A stretch of 64,000 nt of DNA from Kitasatospora aureofaciens (GTDB lineage: Bacteria > Actinomycetota > Actinomycetes > Streptomycetales > Streptomycetaceae). The position numbers were made by a program, and so were the translations under genes. The stretch spans positions 1 through 64,000 of the forward strand of contig NZ_JAHTKP010000025.1 in assembly GCF_019192735.1 (NCBI RefSeq). The letters run 5' to 3'. Within the stretch, counting starts at the first letter, position 1. Each line of letters opens with the position of its first letter. Positions 33,346-42,189 of the stretch are shown one piece after another. A model generated the notes under the pieces. That model did not search any database. It was not told the origin of the DNA and worked only from the letters and a program-made list of their open reading frames with translations.

Positions 33346-33786
33346 ATGTCCGAGAACCACGACCCCATCCGCCTGCTCGCCATCCGCGACACCCCGCTCT
33401 CGCTGGACGAGGTGTACGAGGCGGTCGGCGACGGCGCGGCCGGCGGTACGACCGTCTTCGTCGGGACGGTCCGTGACCACGACGGCGGCAAGTCCGTCAC
33501 CGCGCTGGAGTACAGCTGCCACCCCTCCGCCGAGCAGGAGATGCGCCGGATCGCCGAGAAGATCGTCGCGGACTTCCCGGTCCGGGCGCTCGCCGCGGTG
33601 CACCGGATCGGCCGGCTGGAGATCACCGACAAGGCCGTGATCGTCGCGGTCTCCTGCGCCCACCGGGGCGAGGCCTTCGCCGCCGCCCGCCGGCTGATCG
33701 ACGACCTGAAGCACGAGGTGCCGATCTGGAAGCACCAGGTCTTCACCGACGGCGAGGAGGAGTGGGTCGGCGCCGGCGGCTGCTGA
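33346..33786 (+). CDS. moaE: Molybdopterin synthase catalytic subunit MoaE
   Basis: The 146-residue protein has the MoaE fold and active-site segments: GGTTVFVGTVRDHDGGKSV, LEYSCHPSAEQEMRRIAEKI, AVHRIGRLEITDKAVIVAVS, CAHRGEAFAAARRLIDDLK and EVPIWKHQVFTDGEEEWV, with catalytic Lys in the IWKHQ region. With MoaD it converts precursor Z (cPMP) to molybdopterin. MoaD and the other cofactor genes are not nearby. The upstream ATG 33346 is the sensible start because the family begins there. Confidence 0.95.
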   Translation: MSENHDPIRLLAIRDTPLSLDEVYEAVGDGAAGGTTVFVGTVRDHDGGKSVTALEYSCHPSAEQEMRRIAEKIVADFPVRALAAVHRIGRLEITDKAVIVAVSCAHRGEAFAAARRLIDDLKHEVPIWKHQVFTDGEEEWVGAGGC

Positions 33787-33994
33787 ACCCCCACGCCCCG
33801 CCCATAACCCCGCACACCCGGAGCCCCGCTCACACCAGGCGCGCCGTGCCTTCACCCGAACGGGTCCGGGTCGGTGCGCCGAATACCCCCTGGCAGTGAG
33901 CCGATCGGCGGTCCCGTTACCGGCATGGCGCTGATCGCGTTGTCCGCCGGAGTGGTTAATCTGCTCATAGACACGACGAGCAGGGAGTACTGAC

Positions 33995-34186
33995 ATGGGT
34001 GCGCTCGCCTGGTTGATCATTCCGGTTGTCGCCGTCCTGCTCGCCGCCGGGTGGGCGGGCTGGGCCCAGCGGGCCCCGAAGGCGACGGGGGACCCCGCCT
34101 CCCTCGCCGAACACCGGCGCTTCATGGCCGCGATGGAACGCACCACCGCCGGCAGCGCCGCGCCTGGGCAGACCTCCGGCCGGTAG
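33995..34186 (+). CDS. Small single-pass membrane protein
   Basis: The 63-residue product has one N-terminal hydrophobic helix (LAWLIIPVVAVLLAAGWAGWA) and a soluble tail with EHRRFMAAMERTT. CAGGGAG lies eight bases before the ATG. It sits 42 bp upstream of the PDZ-S16 protease in the same direction, and small proteins of this kind are found at the same place in related genomes. The function is unknown. A role as partner or anchor of the neighbouring secreted protease is only a guess. Confidence 0.75.
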   Translation: MGALAWLIIPVVAVLLAAGWAGWAQRAPKATGDPASLAEHRRFMAAMERTTAGSAAPGQTSGR

Positions 34187-34216
34187 CCCGGGGGGCACCC
34201 CGTCACCCGCGTCCCG

Positions 34217-34229
34217 TACTGTCGAGGCA
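34217..34229 (+). promoter_or_regulatory. Putative leaderless -10 box of the PDZ-S16 protease gene
   Basis: TACTGT (34217-34222) ends six bases before the ATG at 34229, and no Shine-Dalgarno sequence is present. Confidence 0.4.
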
Positions 34230-35344
34230 TGCCACGCCGCTCTGCGACGATGCTCGCTGCCACCCTGCTGCTCATAGCGCTGCTCTGCGTCTCGGTGCTG
34301 ATGAAGGTGCCGTACACGGAGATGAGCCCGGGGCCGACGTACAACACCCTCGGGACGCAGGGGGGCAAGCCGGTGATCACCATCACCGGCCACGACTCGT
34401 ACCCGACCAGCGGGCACCTGAACATGACGACCGTCCAGGTCACCGGCGCCAAGTACGAGCCCAGCCTGGTCAACGCGGTGATCGGGTGGTTGCGGGACGA
34501 CGTGATGGTGGTCCCGCACGACAACGTCTACCCGAAGGGGCAGACGGACGCCGACGCGAAGAAGCAGAACGCCGAGGAGTTCGCCTCCTCCGAGGACAGC
34601 GCCCGCACTGCGGCGCTCAATCAGCTGGGCGTTCCGGTCGGCAGTGAGCTGATCATCAAGACGGTCACCGCCGGCGCCCCCGCCGAGGGCCGGCTGCACG
34701 CGGGCGACCAGATCGTCGCCGTCGACGGCACCCCCGTGACCACGACCGACCAGGTCGCCGCCGGCGTCACCAAGCACAAGCCGGGCGAGCCGGTGGTCTT
34801 CACCGTGATCCCCCGGGTCAAGGACACCAGCGGCAACGGCGGCGCGAACCCGGGCAGCAGGACCGACGTCACCGTCCCCACCGTGGCGGCCAAGGACCTC
34901 GACCCGAAGGCCCCGGCCGAGCGGGCCGACCTGGCGGTGGTCGGCATCGGCACCGGGATCCGGCACACCTACCCGTTCCAGATCGACATCGGCCTGCAGG
35001 ACGTCGGCGGGCCCAGCGCCGGGCTGATGTTCTCGCTCGGCATCATCGACAAGCTGACCCCGGGCGGCGACCTCACCGGCGGCAAGTTCGTCGCGGGCAC
35101 CGGCACCATCGACGACGACGGCAAGGTCGGCCCGATCGGCGGGATATCGATGAAGCTGATCGCCGCCCGGGACGCCGGCGCCCAGTACTTCTTCACCCCG
35201 TCCGGGAACTGCGCCGAGGCGGCCAAGAACACCCCGTCCGGGCTGACCCTGATCAAGACGGACACGCTGGACGGCGCGCTGAAGTCGCTGGAGCAGATCC
35301 GCTCCGCCCAGACCTCCGCGCTGCCGTCCTGCGCCGCGAAGTAG
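34229..35344 (+). CDS. Membrane-anchored PDZ domain and Lon-type (S16) protease
   Basis: The 371-residue protein starts with a signal anchor (MLAATLLLIALLCVSVLM), followed by an extracytoplasmic region, a PDZ domain at about 130-215 (LIIKTVTAGAPAEGRLHAGD, QIVAVDG) and an S16 domain. The catalytic Ser is in DVGGPSAGLMFSLG and the catalytic Lys in GGISMKLIAARDAGA. This is the YlbL/Rv3194c family, a Ser-Lys dyad protease at the cell surface. Substrates are unknown in most species. It lies between the small membrane protein and the convergent PPA1309 gene. Confidence 0.9.
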   Translation: MPRRSATMLAATLLLIALLCVSVLMKVPYTEMSPGPTYNTLGTQGGKPVITITGHDSYPTSGHLNMTTVQVTGAKYEPSLVNAVIGWLRDDVMVVPHDNVYPKGQTDADAKKQNAEEFASSEDSARTAALNQLGVPVGSELIIKTVTAGAPAEGRLHAGDQIVAVDGTPVTTTDQVAAGVTKHKPGEPVVFTVIPRVKDTSGNGGANPGSRTDVTVPTVAAKDLDPKAPAERADLAVVGIGTGIRHTYPFQIDIGLQDVGGPSAGLMFSLGIIDKLTPGGDLTGGKFVAGTGTIDDDGKVGPIGGISMKLIAARDAGAQYFFTPSGNCAEAAKNTPSGLTLIKTDTLDGALKSLEQIRSAQTSALPSCAAK

Positions 35345-35400
35345 CCGCGCAGTACGCGACGTAGAAGACGTAGAAGTAGAAGTCGTAGAAGCAGCCGCGA
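35345..35400 (+). repeat. Short GTAGAA direct repeats after the protease gene
   Basis: Between two convergent stops the unit GTAGAA recurs four times (GACGTAGAAGACGTAGAAG, then TAGAAGTCGTAGAAG), with repeats of 6, 9 and 12 bp. No hairpin is evident. Confidence 0.7.
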
Positions 35401-35415
35401 ACGAGCGGTACGGCG

Positions 35416-36009
35416 TTACGAGAAGGTCGCCAGCAGCGCGTCGGTCAGTCCGGGCACCAGGTCCGGGCCGGTCAGCACCTCGCGCGCGGTGTCCTTGGAG
35501 CGCAGCCGCAGCGCGATCTCCTTCTTGCCGTTGCGCAGCACGGCAGCGGTGATCCGCACCTCCTCGCGCTTGGGGTGGTTGGCCACCCACTCGGCGAGCT
35601 GGGCGTCGCTGGCGTTGCGCGGGCGGGACTGCTCGGCGCCCGGCGGCAGCATCAGCCGCTCGACGACCAGGGCGCAGCCGGCCACCGCGTCGGGCCAGGC
35701 GATGGTGCCGAGGAACTTGTCGAGCTGCATGCCGGCCGGCAGTTCGTCCTGCTCGACCGGGGTGAGGCCGGCCGCATCCTCCTCGGAGAGGCCGAGCTGG
35801 GAGGCGATCCGGGGGTCGGCCTTGCGCAGGGCGGCGCTGTCCACCAGGGCGAACAGCCGGGCCGGGAGGTCCCAGCCGAGCGTGGCGGCGTACTCGTCGA
35901 TCTCCAGCGCGGCCCGCGTGAGCGGGGTGGCGGCCGGGAGCTTGGAGACGTCGTCGGGGGCGCTGGGGAGCGAGTGGGGGGAGTTGATCGAATCAGGCGC
36001 TTCGGACAT
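35416..36009 (-). CDS. PPA1309 family protein
   Basis: The 197-residue protein matches the small actinobacterial PPA1309 family: ALEIDEYAATLGWDLPARLFALVDS, LTPVEQDELPAG, the strongly conserved FLGTIAWPDAVAGCALVVERLMLPP, and EWVANHPKREEVRITAAVLRNG. No catalytic residues are known, and the function is undetermined. It has no signal or membrane segment. The neighbour on the divergent side is the UPF0182 membrane protein, an arrangement kept in many actinomycetes, which suggests a linked role. Confidence 0.85.
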   Translation of the reverse strand: MSEAPDSINSPHSLPSAPDDVSKLPAATPLTRAALEIDEYAATLGWDLPARLFALVDSAALRKADPRIASQLGLSEEDAAGLTPVEQDELPAGMQLDKFLGTIAWPDAVAGCALVVERLMLPPGAEQSRPRNASDAQLAEWVANHPKREEVRITAAVLRNGKKEIALRLRSKDTAREVLTGPDLVPGLTDALLATFS

Positions 36010-36172
36010 GCCTCAATCCTCACACGTCGGGCCGGGCCTGCCGCGCCGGGCGGTGCCGGGAGGGGCGGGGAACGGCGTCGTAACCGTCTGCTAACGGTGG
36101 GAACTCGGCCGAAGCCTGGTTAAGTTGCTCTGAAGACCGACCGACTCCAGACGACACAGCTGAGGTGCCACC

Positions 36173-39130
36173 GTGGTATTCCAGATGCCGGAACGCTCAG
36201 GGCCGGATTTCCGGCGCAGGGTAGGCCCGCCGTCCCGGCGGGCGCGGGTGGCCCTGCTGACCCTGGGCGTGCTCGCGGTGCTGTTCCTGCTGTTCGTCAT
36301 GTTCTCCGGGTTCTGGACGGACTGGCTGTGGTTCAGGTCGGTCCACTACTCCTCGGTGTTCACCACGCAGCTGTGGACGAAGGTCGGCCTGTTCGCGGTC
36401 TTCGGCCTGCTGATGGCGGTGATCGTGGGCTTCAACATCTGGCTGGCGCACCGGCTGCGGCCGCCGCTGTCGGCGATGTCGGTCGAGCAGCAGAGCCTGG
36501 ACCGCTACCGGGCGGGGCTGGCGCCGTTCAAGCGCTGGGCGCTGATCGGGATCTCGCTGGTGATCGGCCTGGTGGCGGGCGCGGCGGCGTCCGGCCAGTG
36601 GCGCACCTGGCTGATGTGGACGAACGCGACGTCGTTCGGCGAGAAGGACGCGCAGTTCGGCATGGACGTGTCGTTCTACGCCTTCGACCTGCCGTTCTAC
36701 GAGTTCGTGCTGGGCTTCGCGTTCAGCGCGGTGATCGTCTCGCTGCTGACCTCGGTGCTGGTGCACTACCTGTACGGGGGGCTGCGGCTGCAGGGCCCGG
36801 GCCGGCGGGCGAGTGCGGGCGCGCAGGGGCATCTGGCGGTGCTGCTGGGCGTGTTCGTGCTGCTGAAGGCGGTCGCGTACTGGCTGGACCGGTACGCGCT
36901 GGCGGTGAAGACCGGCTCGTACAAGGGGGTTTCGGGCTGGACCGGGCTGCGCTACGTGGACGCCAACGCGTTCCTGCCGGCCAAGACGATCCTGTTCTTC
37001 GTCGCGATCATCTGCGCGGTGCTGTTCTTCCTGACCCCGGTCCGCCGCACCTGGGCGCCGGCGCTGATCGGCCTCGGACTGATGGTGCTGTCGGCGGTGC
37101 TGATCGGCGGGGTGTACCCGGCGATCGTGCAGCAGTTCCAGGTCAAGCCGAACGAGCAGGCCAAGGAGACGCCGTACATCCAGAAGAACATCGACGCGAC
37201 GCGGCAGGCGTACGGGATCGCGGACGCGCAGACCAGCCAGTACACCCCGCAGGGTTCGACGACGGCCGATGCGCTCAAGCCGGACGCGCAGACCATCGCG
37301 GACATCCGCCTGCTGGACCCGAACATCGTCTCGCCGACGTTCCAGTCGATCGAGCAGCAGCGCTCCTACTACGCCTTCCCGAACACGCTGGACGTGGACC
37401 GCTACGGCGCTGGCACGGGCAAGCAGGACACCGTGATCGGCCTGCGCGAGCTGGACCTCAACGGCGTGCAGCGCAACTGGATCAACGACCACTTCAAGTA
37501 CACCCACGGCTACGGCGCTGTCGTGGCCAAGGGCAACCAGGTCAACGACAAGGGCCAGCCGGTGTTCACCGAGTCGGGCCTGCCGGCCACCGGCGCGCTG
37601 GGCGACTACGAGCAGCGGATCTACTACGGCGAGAAGACGACGACGTACTCGATCGTCGGCGGCTCGAACCAGGAGATCGACTACACGACCGAGACCGGCG
37701 AGAACAAGCAGTACCAGTACACCGGCAACAGCGGTGTCTCGCTGGACAATCCGATCACCCGGGCCGCGTACGCGGTGCGCTTCGCCGAGCCGCAGATCCT
37801 GTACGCGGGAGCCATCACCGACGGCGCGAAGGTGATCTACAACCGGACGCCGAAGGAGCGGGTGGAGAAGGTCGCGCCCTGGCTGTCGATCGACGCCGAC
37901 GCCTACCCGGTGGTGCAGAACGGCCGGGTGGTCTGGATGCTGGACGGCTACACCACCTCGGACGGCTACCCGTTCTCGTCCAAGACGACGCTGGGCACCG
38001 CCACCAAGGACTCGCTGACCAACCAGCGCGGTGAGCTGCTGACCGCCGCCAACCAGGTCAACTACATCCGCAACTCGGTCAAGGCCACGGTCGACGCCTA
38101 CACGGGCGAGGTCAGGCTCTACCAGTGGGACGAGAACGACCCGGTGCTGAAGACCTGGATGAAGGCCTTCCCGGACACCGTCCGGCCGAAGGCGGACATC
38201 CCGGCCGACCTGCTGCCGCACCTGCGCTACCCGCAGGACATGTTCAAGGTGCAGCGCGACCTGCTCGGCCAGTACCACGTGACCGACGCCAACTCCTTCT
38301 TCAACGGCAGCGACATCTGGCAGGTCCCGGTGGACCCGGCCAGCGACACCAAGCAGCTCCAGCCGCCGTACTACCTGACGGTGCGGATGCCGGACCCGGC
38401 GGTCACCTCGGCGAGCTTCTCGCTGACCACCACCTTCGTGCCGAACGGCCGGGACAACCTGGCGGCCTTCATGGCGGTCAACGCCGACCCGGGGCCGGAC
38501 TACGGGAAGATCCGGATCCTCAAGGTGCCGGGGGACAGCAAGACGCTCGGCCCGAACCTGGTGCAGTCGCAGTTCAACTCCCGGCAGGAGGTGGCCCAGC
38601 AGATCACCCTGCTGAAGAGCGGCGGCGACTCGGACCTGGAGTACGGCAACCTGCTGACCCTGCCGGTCGGCGGCGGGCTGCTCAACGTCGAGCCGGTGTA
38701 CGTGCGCGGACGCGGCGCCAAGTACCCGACGCTGCAGAAGGTCCTGGCGGTGTACGGGAACGACAACGTGGCGTTCGAGAACACCCTGGAGGAGGCGCTG
38801 AAGAAGGTCTTCGCCGGCGCCGCCCCCGCGACGACGCCCACCGCGCCGACCACACCGGCGAATCCGGGCACGCCCACGAATCCGGGGACGCCCACGCCGG
38901 CGCCGGGTGGGACGATCTCGCCGGAGCTGCAGAAGGCGCTCTCGGACGCGGAGAAGGCGTACAACGACAGCCAGACCGCGTTCAAGAACGGCGACTGGGT
39001 GGCCTACGGCAACGCCCAGAAGGCGCTCGGCGACGCGCTGAAGGCCGCCGACGCGGCCCGCAACGGCAGCCCGGTGCCCGCCCCGACCGTCACCGCCAAC
39101 GCGACCGGATCGCCGAGCCCGAAGCCGTGA
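36173..39130 (+). CDS. UPF0182 large integral membrane protein
   Basis: The 985-residue protein has about seven N-terminal transmembrane helices (VALLTLGVLAVLFLLFVMF through LIGLGLMVLSAVLIGGVY, residues 20-320), a large extracytoplasmic domain (about 330-880) with PYIQKNIDATRQAYGI and WMKAFPDTVRP, and a C-terminal Thr/Pro/Gly linker (TPTAPTTPANPGTPTNPGTP) and acidic tail. It is the UPF0182 (COG1615) family of unknown function, found across actinobacteria and cyanobacteria. Start GTG 36173 (GAGG upstream) is used. ATG 36185 is the alternative. Confidence 0.9.
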   Translation: MVFQMPERSGPDFRRRVGPPSRRARVALLTLGVLAVLFLLFVMFSGFWTDWLWFRSVHYSSVFTTQLWTKVGLFAVFGLLMAVIVGFNIWLAHRLRPPLSAMSVEQQSLDRYRAGLAPFKRWALIGISLVIGLVAGAAASGQWRTWLMWTNATSFGEKDAQFGMDVSFYAFDLPFYEFVLGFAFSAVIVSLLTSVLVHYLYGGLRLQGPGRRASAGAQGHLAVLLGVFVLLKAVAYWLDRYALAVKTGSYKGVSGWTGLRYVDANAFLPAKTILFFVAIICAVLFFLTPVRRTWAPALIGLGLMVLSAVLIGGVYPAIVQQFQVKPNEQAKETPYIQKNIDATRQAYGIADAQTSQYTPQGSTTADALKPDAQTIADIRLLDPNIVSPTFQSIEQQRSYYAFPNTLDVDRYGAGTGKQDTVIGLRELDLNGVQRNWINDHFKYTHGYGAVVAKGNQVNDKGQPVFTESGLPATGALGDYEQRIYYGEKTTTYSIVGGSNQEIDYTTETGENKQYQYTGNSGVSLDNPITRAAYAVRFAEPQILYAGAITDGAKVIYNRTPKERVEKVAPWLSIDADAYPVVQNGRVVWMLDGYTTSDGYPFSSKTTLGTATKDSLTNQRGELLTAANQVNYIRNSVKATVDAYTGEVRLYQWDENDPVLKTWMKAFPDTVRPKADIPADLLPHLRYPQDMFKVQRDLLGQYHVTDANSFFNGSDIWQVPVDPASDTKQLQPPYYLTVRMPDPAVTSASFSLTTTFVPNGRDNLAAFMAVNADPGPDYGKIRILKVPGDSKTLGPNLVQSQFNSRQEVAQQITLLKSGGDSDLEYGNLLTLPVGGGLLNVEPVYVRGRGAKYPTLQKVLAVYGNDNVAFENTLEEALKKVFAGAAPATTPTAPTTPANPGTPTNPGTPTPAPGGTISPELQKALSDAEKAYNDSQTAFKNGDWVAYGNAQKALGDALKAADAARNGSPVPAPTVTANATGSPSPKP

Positions 39131-39178
39131 CCCCGCTGAGCTGCGACAACCGATTCCTGTTCCACCCCGCACCCGTGC

Positions 39179-39184
39179 TATGGT
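39179..39184 (+). promoter_or_regulatory. Probable -10 box of the initiator tRNA gene
   Basis: TATGGT lies 11 bases before the tRNA. A weak -35 (TTCCTG, 39154-39159) lies 19 bases further upstream. Confidence 0.4.
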
Positions 39185-39195
39185 TTAGCTACCGA

Positions 39196-39269
39196 CGCGG
39201 GGTGGAGCAGCTCGGTAGCTCGCTGGGCTCATAACCCAGAGGTCGCAGGTTCAAATCCTGTCCCCGCTA
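39196..39269 (+). tRNA. Initiator tRNA-fMet (anticodon CAT)
   Basis: A 74-nt cloverleaf is readable. The anticodon loop is CTCATAA, closed by three G-C pairs (GGG/CCC), the hallmark of initiator tRNAs. The first acceptor pair is a mismatch (C1 opposite T72), also initiator-specific. The T-arm is GCAGG-TTCAAAT-CCTGT and the discriminator is A. CCA is not encoded. A perfect terminator hairpin follows 10 bases later. Confidence 0.96.
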
Positions 39270-39279
39270 CTCAGTAGCA

Positions 39280-39319
39280 AGAGGCCCGGAGGATTCTTCC
39301 TCCGGGCCTCTGGTGTTTT
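39280..39319 (+). terminator. Intrinsic terminator after tRNA-fMet
   Basis: AGAGGCCCGGAGGA (39280-39293) pairs perfectly with TCCTCCGGGCCTCT (39298-39311) around TTCT, followed by GGTGTTTT. Confidence 0.92.
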
Positions 39320-39595
39320 CGCCCCGAAGCGGAGGGAACCGCTCCGGTACTATCGACCGTCGCCAAGGACGACGGCACGGGGTTTGTGGGGTTGACGTGT
39401 CGGGAAATCGACAAAGCGCCGAAGCAATTTCGTCGGCTTCGGGTCGGCCCCGCCCGAATTCGGCCGGGGCAGGTGTACGCGGGTTGCGGGTGGTGCGACG
39501 ATGGGACACATGGGGGACGGTGCACGGCTGCTGACCAGCCGTCGGGACCGGCACCTCCCCGGATGCCGCAACACTCTGGGGGAGCGGGAGTCGGC
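39320..39595. other. Intergenic region before the Sel1-repeat gene
   Basis: From the terminator to the next start nothing gene-like is convincing. A TACTAT (39349-39354) and a TTGACG (39393-39398) could be promoter parts, but neither has a well-placed partner. A good ribosome site (GGGGAGCGGGAG) ends the region. Confidence 0.5.
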
Positions 39596-41590
39596 ATGAG
39601 GCTGATCGGCAAGAACGGGTCAGGCGCCAAGTCCGCAGCGGCCACCGAGGCGGACACCGACGCCTGGGCGGAGAGCCCCGAGCGCCGGCCCGGCGCCCTG
39701 CCCGCCCAGCGCACCAGCGGCCTGTCCGAGCGTCGCCCCACGGCCGGCTGCGGCCCCGACACCCTGGTGCACCTGTCCGCCCGTCAGTTCGCCGCCGCCG
39801 TCGGCCCGTACGGCCCGTCCAGTGCGGACGGCGCCGAGGGCCCGCTCGGCTCCGGTGTGCCCGCCTTCGGCGCCCTCGACCCGGCCGGGCTGGACACCAG
39901 CTTCGAGACCGCGCTGGCCGCCCGCGAGCAGGCCGCGCTGGAGGCCCGGCACCGCCAGGCCGCCGACGGTGGCGACCCGGACGCCGCCTGCCGTCTGGGC
40001 ACCCTGCTGCTGCGCCGCGCCGACCTGGAGGACGCCGAGCCGTACCTGCGCGCCGCCGCCGCGGCCGGGGTGCGCGCGGCCGCCAACAACCTCGGCGTGC
40101 TGCTCCACCAGCAGGGCCACCGCGCCGAGGCCGCCCAGTGGTGGCGCCAGGCCGCGGTGGCCGGCAGCGCGCCGGCCGCGCACGCGCTCGGGCTCCAACT
40201 GCGCGACCAGGGCGAGGAGGAGGCCGCCGAGTACTGGCTGCACTTCGCCGCCGACCACGGCCACCCGCTCGGCGCCTACGCGCTGGGCGACCTCATGGAG
40301 CACCGGCGCGACGTCCGCGCCGAGCGCTGGTTCAAGGTCTCCGCCGACGCCGGGCACCGCGAGGCCGCGTACCGGCTGGCCCGGATGCGCGAGGCCGCCG
40401 GGGACAAGGAGACCGCCGAGACCTGGTACCGCACCGCCGCCGCGCGAAGTCACGCCAGGGCCGCGCTGCGGCTCGGCGTCCTGCTGGAGGAGCGCGCCCG
40501 CACCGACCAGTCGCTGCTGGACGAGGCCGCCCGCTGGTACCGGCAGTCCGCGCAGAACGGCGAGCCGCGGGCCGCCTGCGCGCTGGGCTTCCTGCTGCGC
40601 GACTCCGGGGACGTCACGGCCGCCGCCGAGTGGTGGCAGGAGGCCGCCGAGGCCGGCGACGGCAACGCCGCCAACGCGCTGGGCGCGCTGCACGCGAGCC
40701 GCGGCGAGGCCAAGGAGGCCGAGCGCTGGTACCGCACCGCCCTGGACGCGGGCGACCAGAACGGCGCCTTCAACCTCGGCCTGCTCTGCGCCGGCACCGG
40801 CCGCGAGCAGCAGGCCGAGCAGTGGTACCGCCGGGCCGCGTACGCCGGGCACCGGGAGGCCTGCAACGCGCTGGCCGTCGTGCTGCTCCAGCGTGGCGAC
40901 GAGTCCGGCGCCGAGCCGTGGTTCTCCAAGGCCGCCGAGGCCGGCAGCGTGGACGGCGCGTTCAACCTGGGTGTGCTGCACGCCGGGCGCGGCGAGCAGC
41001 GGCAGGCGCAGGAGTGGTACGCGCGGGCCGCCGCCGAGGGGCACGGCGAGGCCGCGCTCCAGCTGGCGGTCGTCCAGGAGCAGCGCGGCAACCTGGCCGG
41101 GGCGCTGGAGCGCTACCGGCAGGCGGCGGCGGGCGGTTCGGCGGAGGGCGCGTTCCGGCTGGCCTCGGTGCTGGACCGGCGCGGTGACGCGGACGCGGAG
41201 GCCGAGCACTGGTACGCGCTGGCGGCGGACGCCGGGCACCGGCGGGCCCAGGTGCGGATGGGCGTGCGGGCGGCCGAGCGGGGCGCGCTGGAGATCGCCG
41301 AGAGCTGGTACCGGCGGGCGGCGGAGGCCGGCAGCCGCAGCGCGGCGTTCAACCTGGGGCTGCTGCTGGCCCGGCAGGACAGCGAGGCCGAGGCGATGCT
41401 CTGGTACACCCGGGCGGCGGACGCCGGGCACGGGCGGGCGGCGCTGCGGCTGGCGCTGCTGGCGCTGCGCCGGGGCGAGCCGGTGCAGGCGGAGAACTGG
41501 TGCCGCCGGGCGATCGACTACGGGCCGGCCGAGGTGGCGGAGCGGGCGGGGCGGCTGCTGGGTGCGCTGCACGCCGAGCTGAGCGCGTAG
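39596..41590 (+). CDS. Sel1-like/tetratricopeptide repeat protein
   Basis: The 664-residue protein has about 130 residues of low-complexity N-terminus, then more than a dozen Sel1-type repeats of 33-36 residues. Each carries variants of AAxxLGxLLxxRGxxxEAExWYRxAAxAGH, for example AANNLGVLLHQQGHRAEAAQ and GAFNLGLLCAGTGREQQAEQ. They form an alpha-solenoid scaffold for protein contacts. No signal peptide or membrane segment is seen, so it is probably cytoplasmic. The ATG at 39596 follows GGAGCGGGAG. The family is conserved beside catR-catalase in Streptomyces, but its partner is unknown. Confidence 0.85.
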   Translation: MRLIGKNGSGAKSAAATEADTDAWAESPERRPGALPAQRTSGLSERRPTAGCGPDTLVHLSARQFAAAVGPYGPSSADGAEGPLGSGVPAFGALDPAGLDTSFETALAAREQAALEARHRQAADGGDPDAACRLGTLLLRRADLEDAEPYLRAAAAAGVRAAANNLGVLLHQQGHRAEAAQWWRQAAVAGSAPAAHALGLQLRDQGEEEAAEYWLHFAADHGHPLGAYALGDLMEHRRDVRAERWFKVSADAGHREAAYRLARMREAAGDKETAETWYRTAAARSHARAALRLGVLLEERARTDQSLLDEAARWYRQSAQNGEPRAACALGFLLRDSGDVTAAAEWWQEAAEAGDGNAANALGALHASRGEAKEAERWYRTALDAGDQNGAFNLGLLCAGTGREQQAEQWYRRAAYAGHREACNALAVVLLQRGDESGAEPWFSKAAEAGSVDGAFNLGVLHAGRGEQRQAQEWYARAAAEGHGEAALQLAVVQEQRGNLAGALERYRQAAAGGSAEGAFRLASVLDRRGDADAEAEHWYALAADAGHRRAQVRMGVRAAERGALEIAESWYRRAAEAGSRSAAFNLGLLLARQDSEAEAMLWYTRAADAGHGRAALRLALLALRRGEPVQAENWCRRAIDYGPAEVAERAGRLLGALHAELSA

Positions 41591-41605
41591 GGCGCTTGCT
41601 CCACG

Positions 41606-41685
41606 GAACCGGTCCGGTGGTTGCCGAACCGGTCCGGTCGTTACGGAACAGGGCTGGTCGTTACGGAACTGCGTTGGTCGTGCAG
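41606..41685. repeat. 20-bp tandem repeat, four copies, running into the catR 3' end
   Basis: Units start at 41606, 41626, 41646 and 41666, each beginning GAAC and ending GTCGTTACG or a near variant. The first two are GAACCGGTCCGGTGGTTGCC-like; the last two are more diverged. The stop codon of catR (41661-41663) lies in unit 3, so the repeat supplies the last codons of CatR. Confidence 0.85.
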
Positions 41686-42086
41686 TCCGGGCAGAGTCCG
41701 CGGTAGGTGATCTCGGCGCCGGAGAGGACGAATCCGAAGCGTTCGGCGGCGGGGAGGGCGGCCAGCGGGTCGCCCTGGGGGTGGACGTCGCGGATGGCGC
41801 CGCAGCCCGAGCAGACCAGGTGCTGGTGGGCCTGGTGGGCGTTGGGGTCGTAGCGCTTGGCGCGGCCGTCGGTGGCGACCTCCAGGATCTCGCCGAGGCC
41901 GACCAGTTCGCCGAGCGTGTTGTAGACCGTCGCGCGGCTGATCTCGGGCAGGCGCTGCACGGCGCGGGCGTGCACCTCGTCCGCCGTGAGGTGGACGTGC
42001 TCGCCGTCGAGGACCTCGGCCACGACCCGGCGCTGCGAGGTCAGCCGCCACCCACGTCCGCGAAGTCGTTCCAGCAGGTCACTCAT
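41661..42086 (-). CDS. catR: Fur-family peroxide regulator CatR
   Basis: The 141-residue protein has the Fur winged helix (RLTSQRRVVAEVLDGEHVHL, then RLPEISRATVYNTLGELVGLG) and a dimerisation/metal domain with HQHLVCSGCGAIRDV and GLCPDCTTN. The two CxxC pairs bind structural zinc, and the His-rich AHQAHQH helps the sensory metal site. Divergent position next to a catalase matches CatR of S. coelicolor, which represses the catalase gene and itself until its metal site is oxidised by peroxide. The shared 103-bp region has a strong dyad at the catalase promoter. Confidence 0.93.
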   Translation of the reverse strand: MSDLLERLRGRGWRLTSQRRVVAEVLDGEHVHLTADEVHARAVQRLPEISRATVYNTLGELVGLGEILEVATDGRAKRYDPNAHQAHQHLVCSGCGAIRDVHPQGDPLAALPAAERFGFVLSGAEITYRGLCPDCTTNAVP

Positions 42087-42125
42087 GGGGACAGCTTAAG
42101 TCACCATCTGAGATTGGTTCCAGTG

Positions 42126-42153
42126 TTGACTTAGACAAAGTCCAAGTTAGGAT
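42126..42153 (+). promoter_or_regulatory. Catalase promoter with CatR-type operator
   Basis: TTGACT (42126-42131) and TAGGAT (42148-42153) are 16 bases apart. The dyad ACTTAGACAAAGTCCAAGT (42129-42147, one mismatch) fills the spacer, so a bound Fur-type dimer would block RNA polymerase. A related half-site GACTTAAG lies on the catR side. Confidence 0.75.
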
Positions 42154-42189
42154 CGAATCGTCACGACCGGATCATGCGGAGGCACCCTT

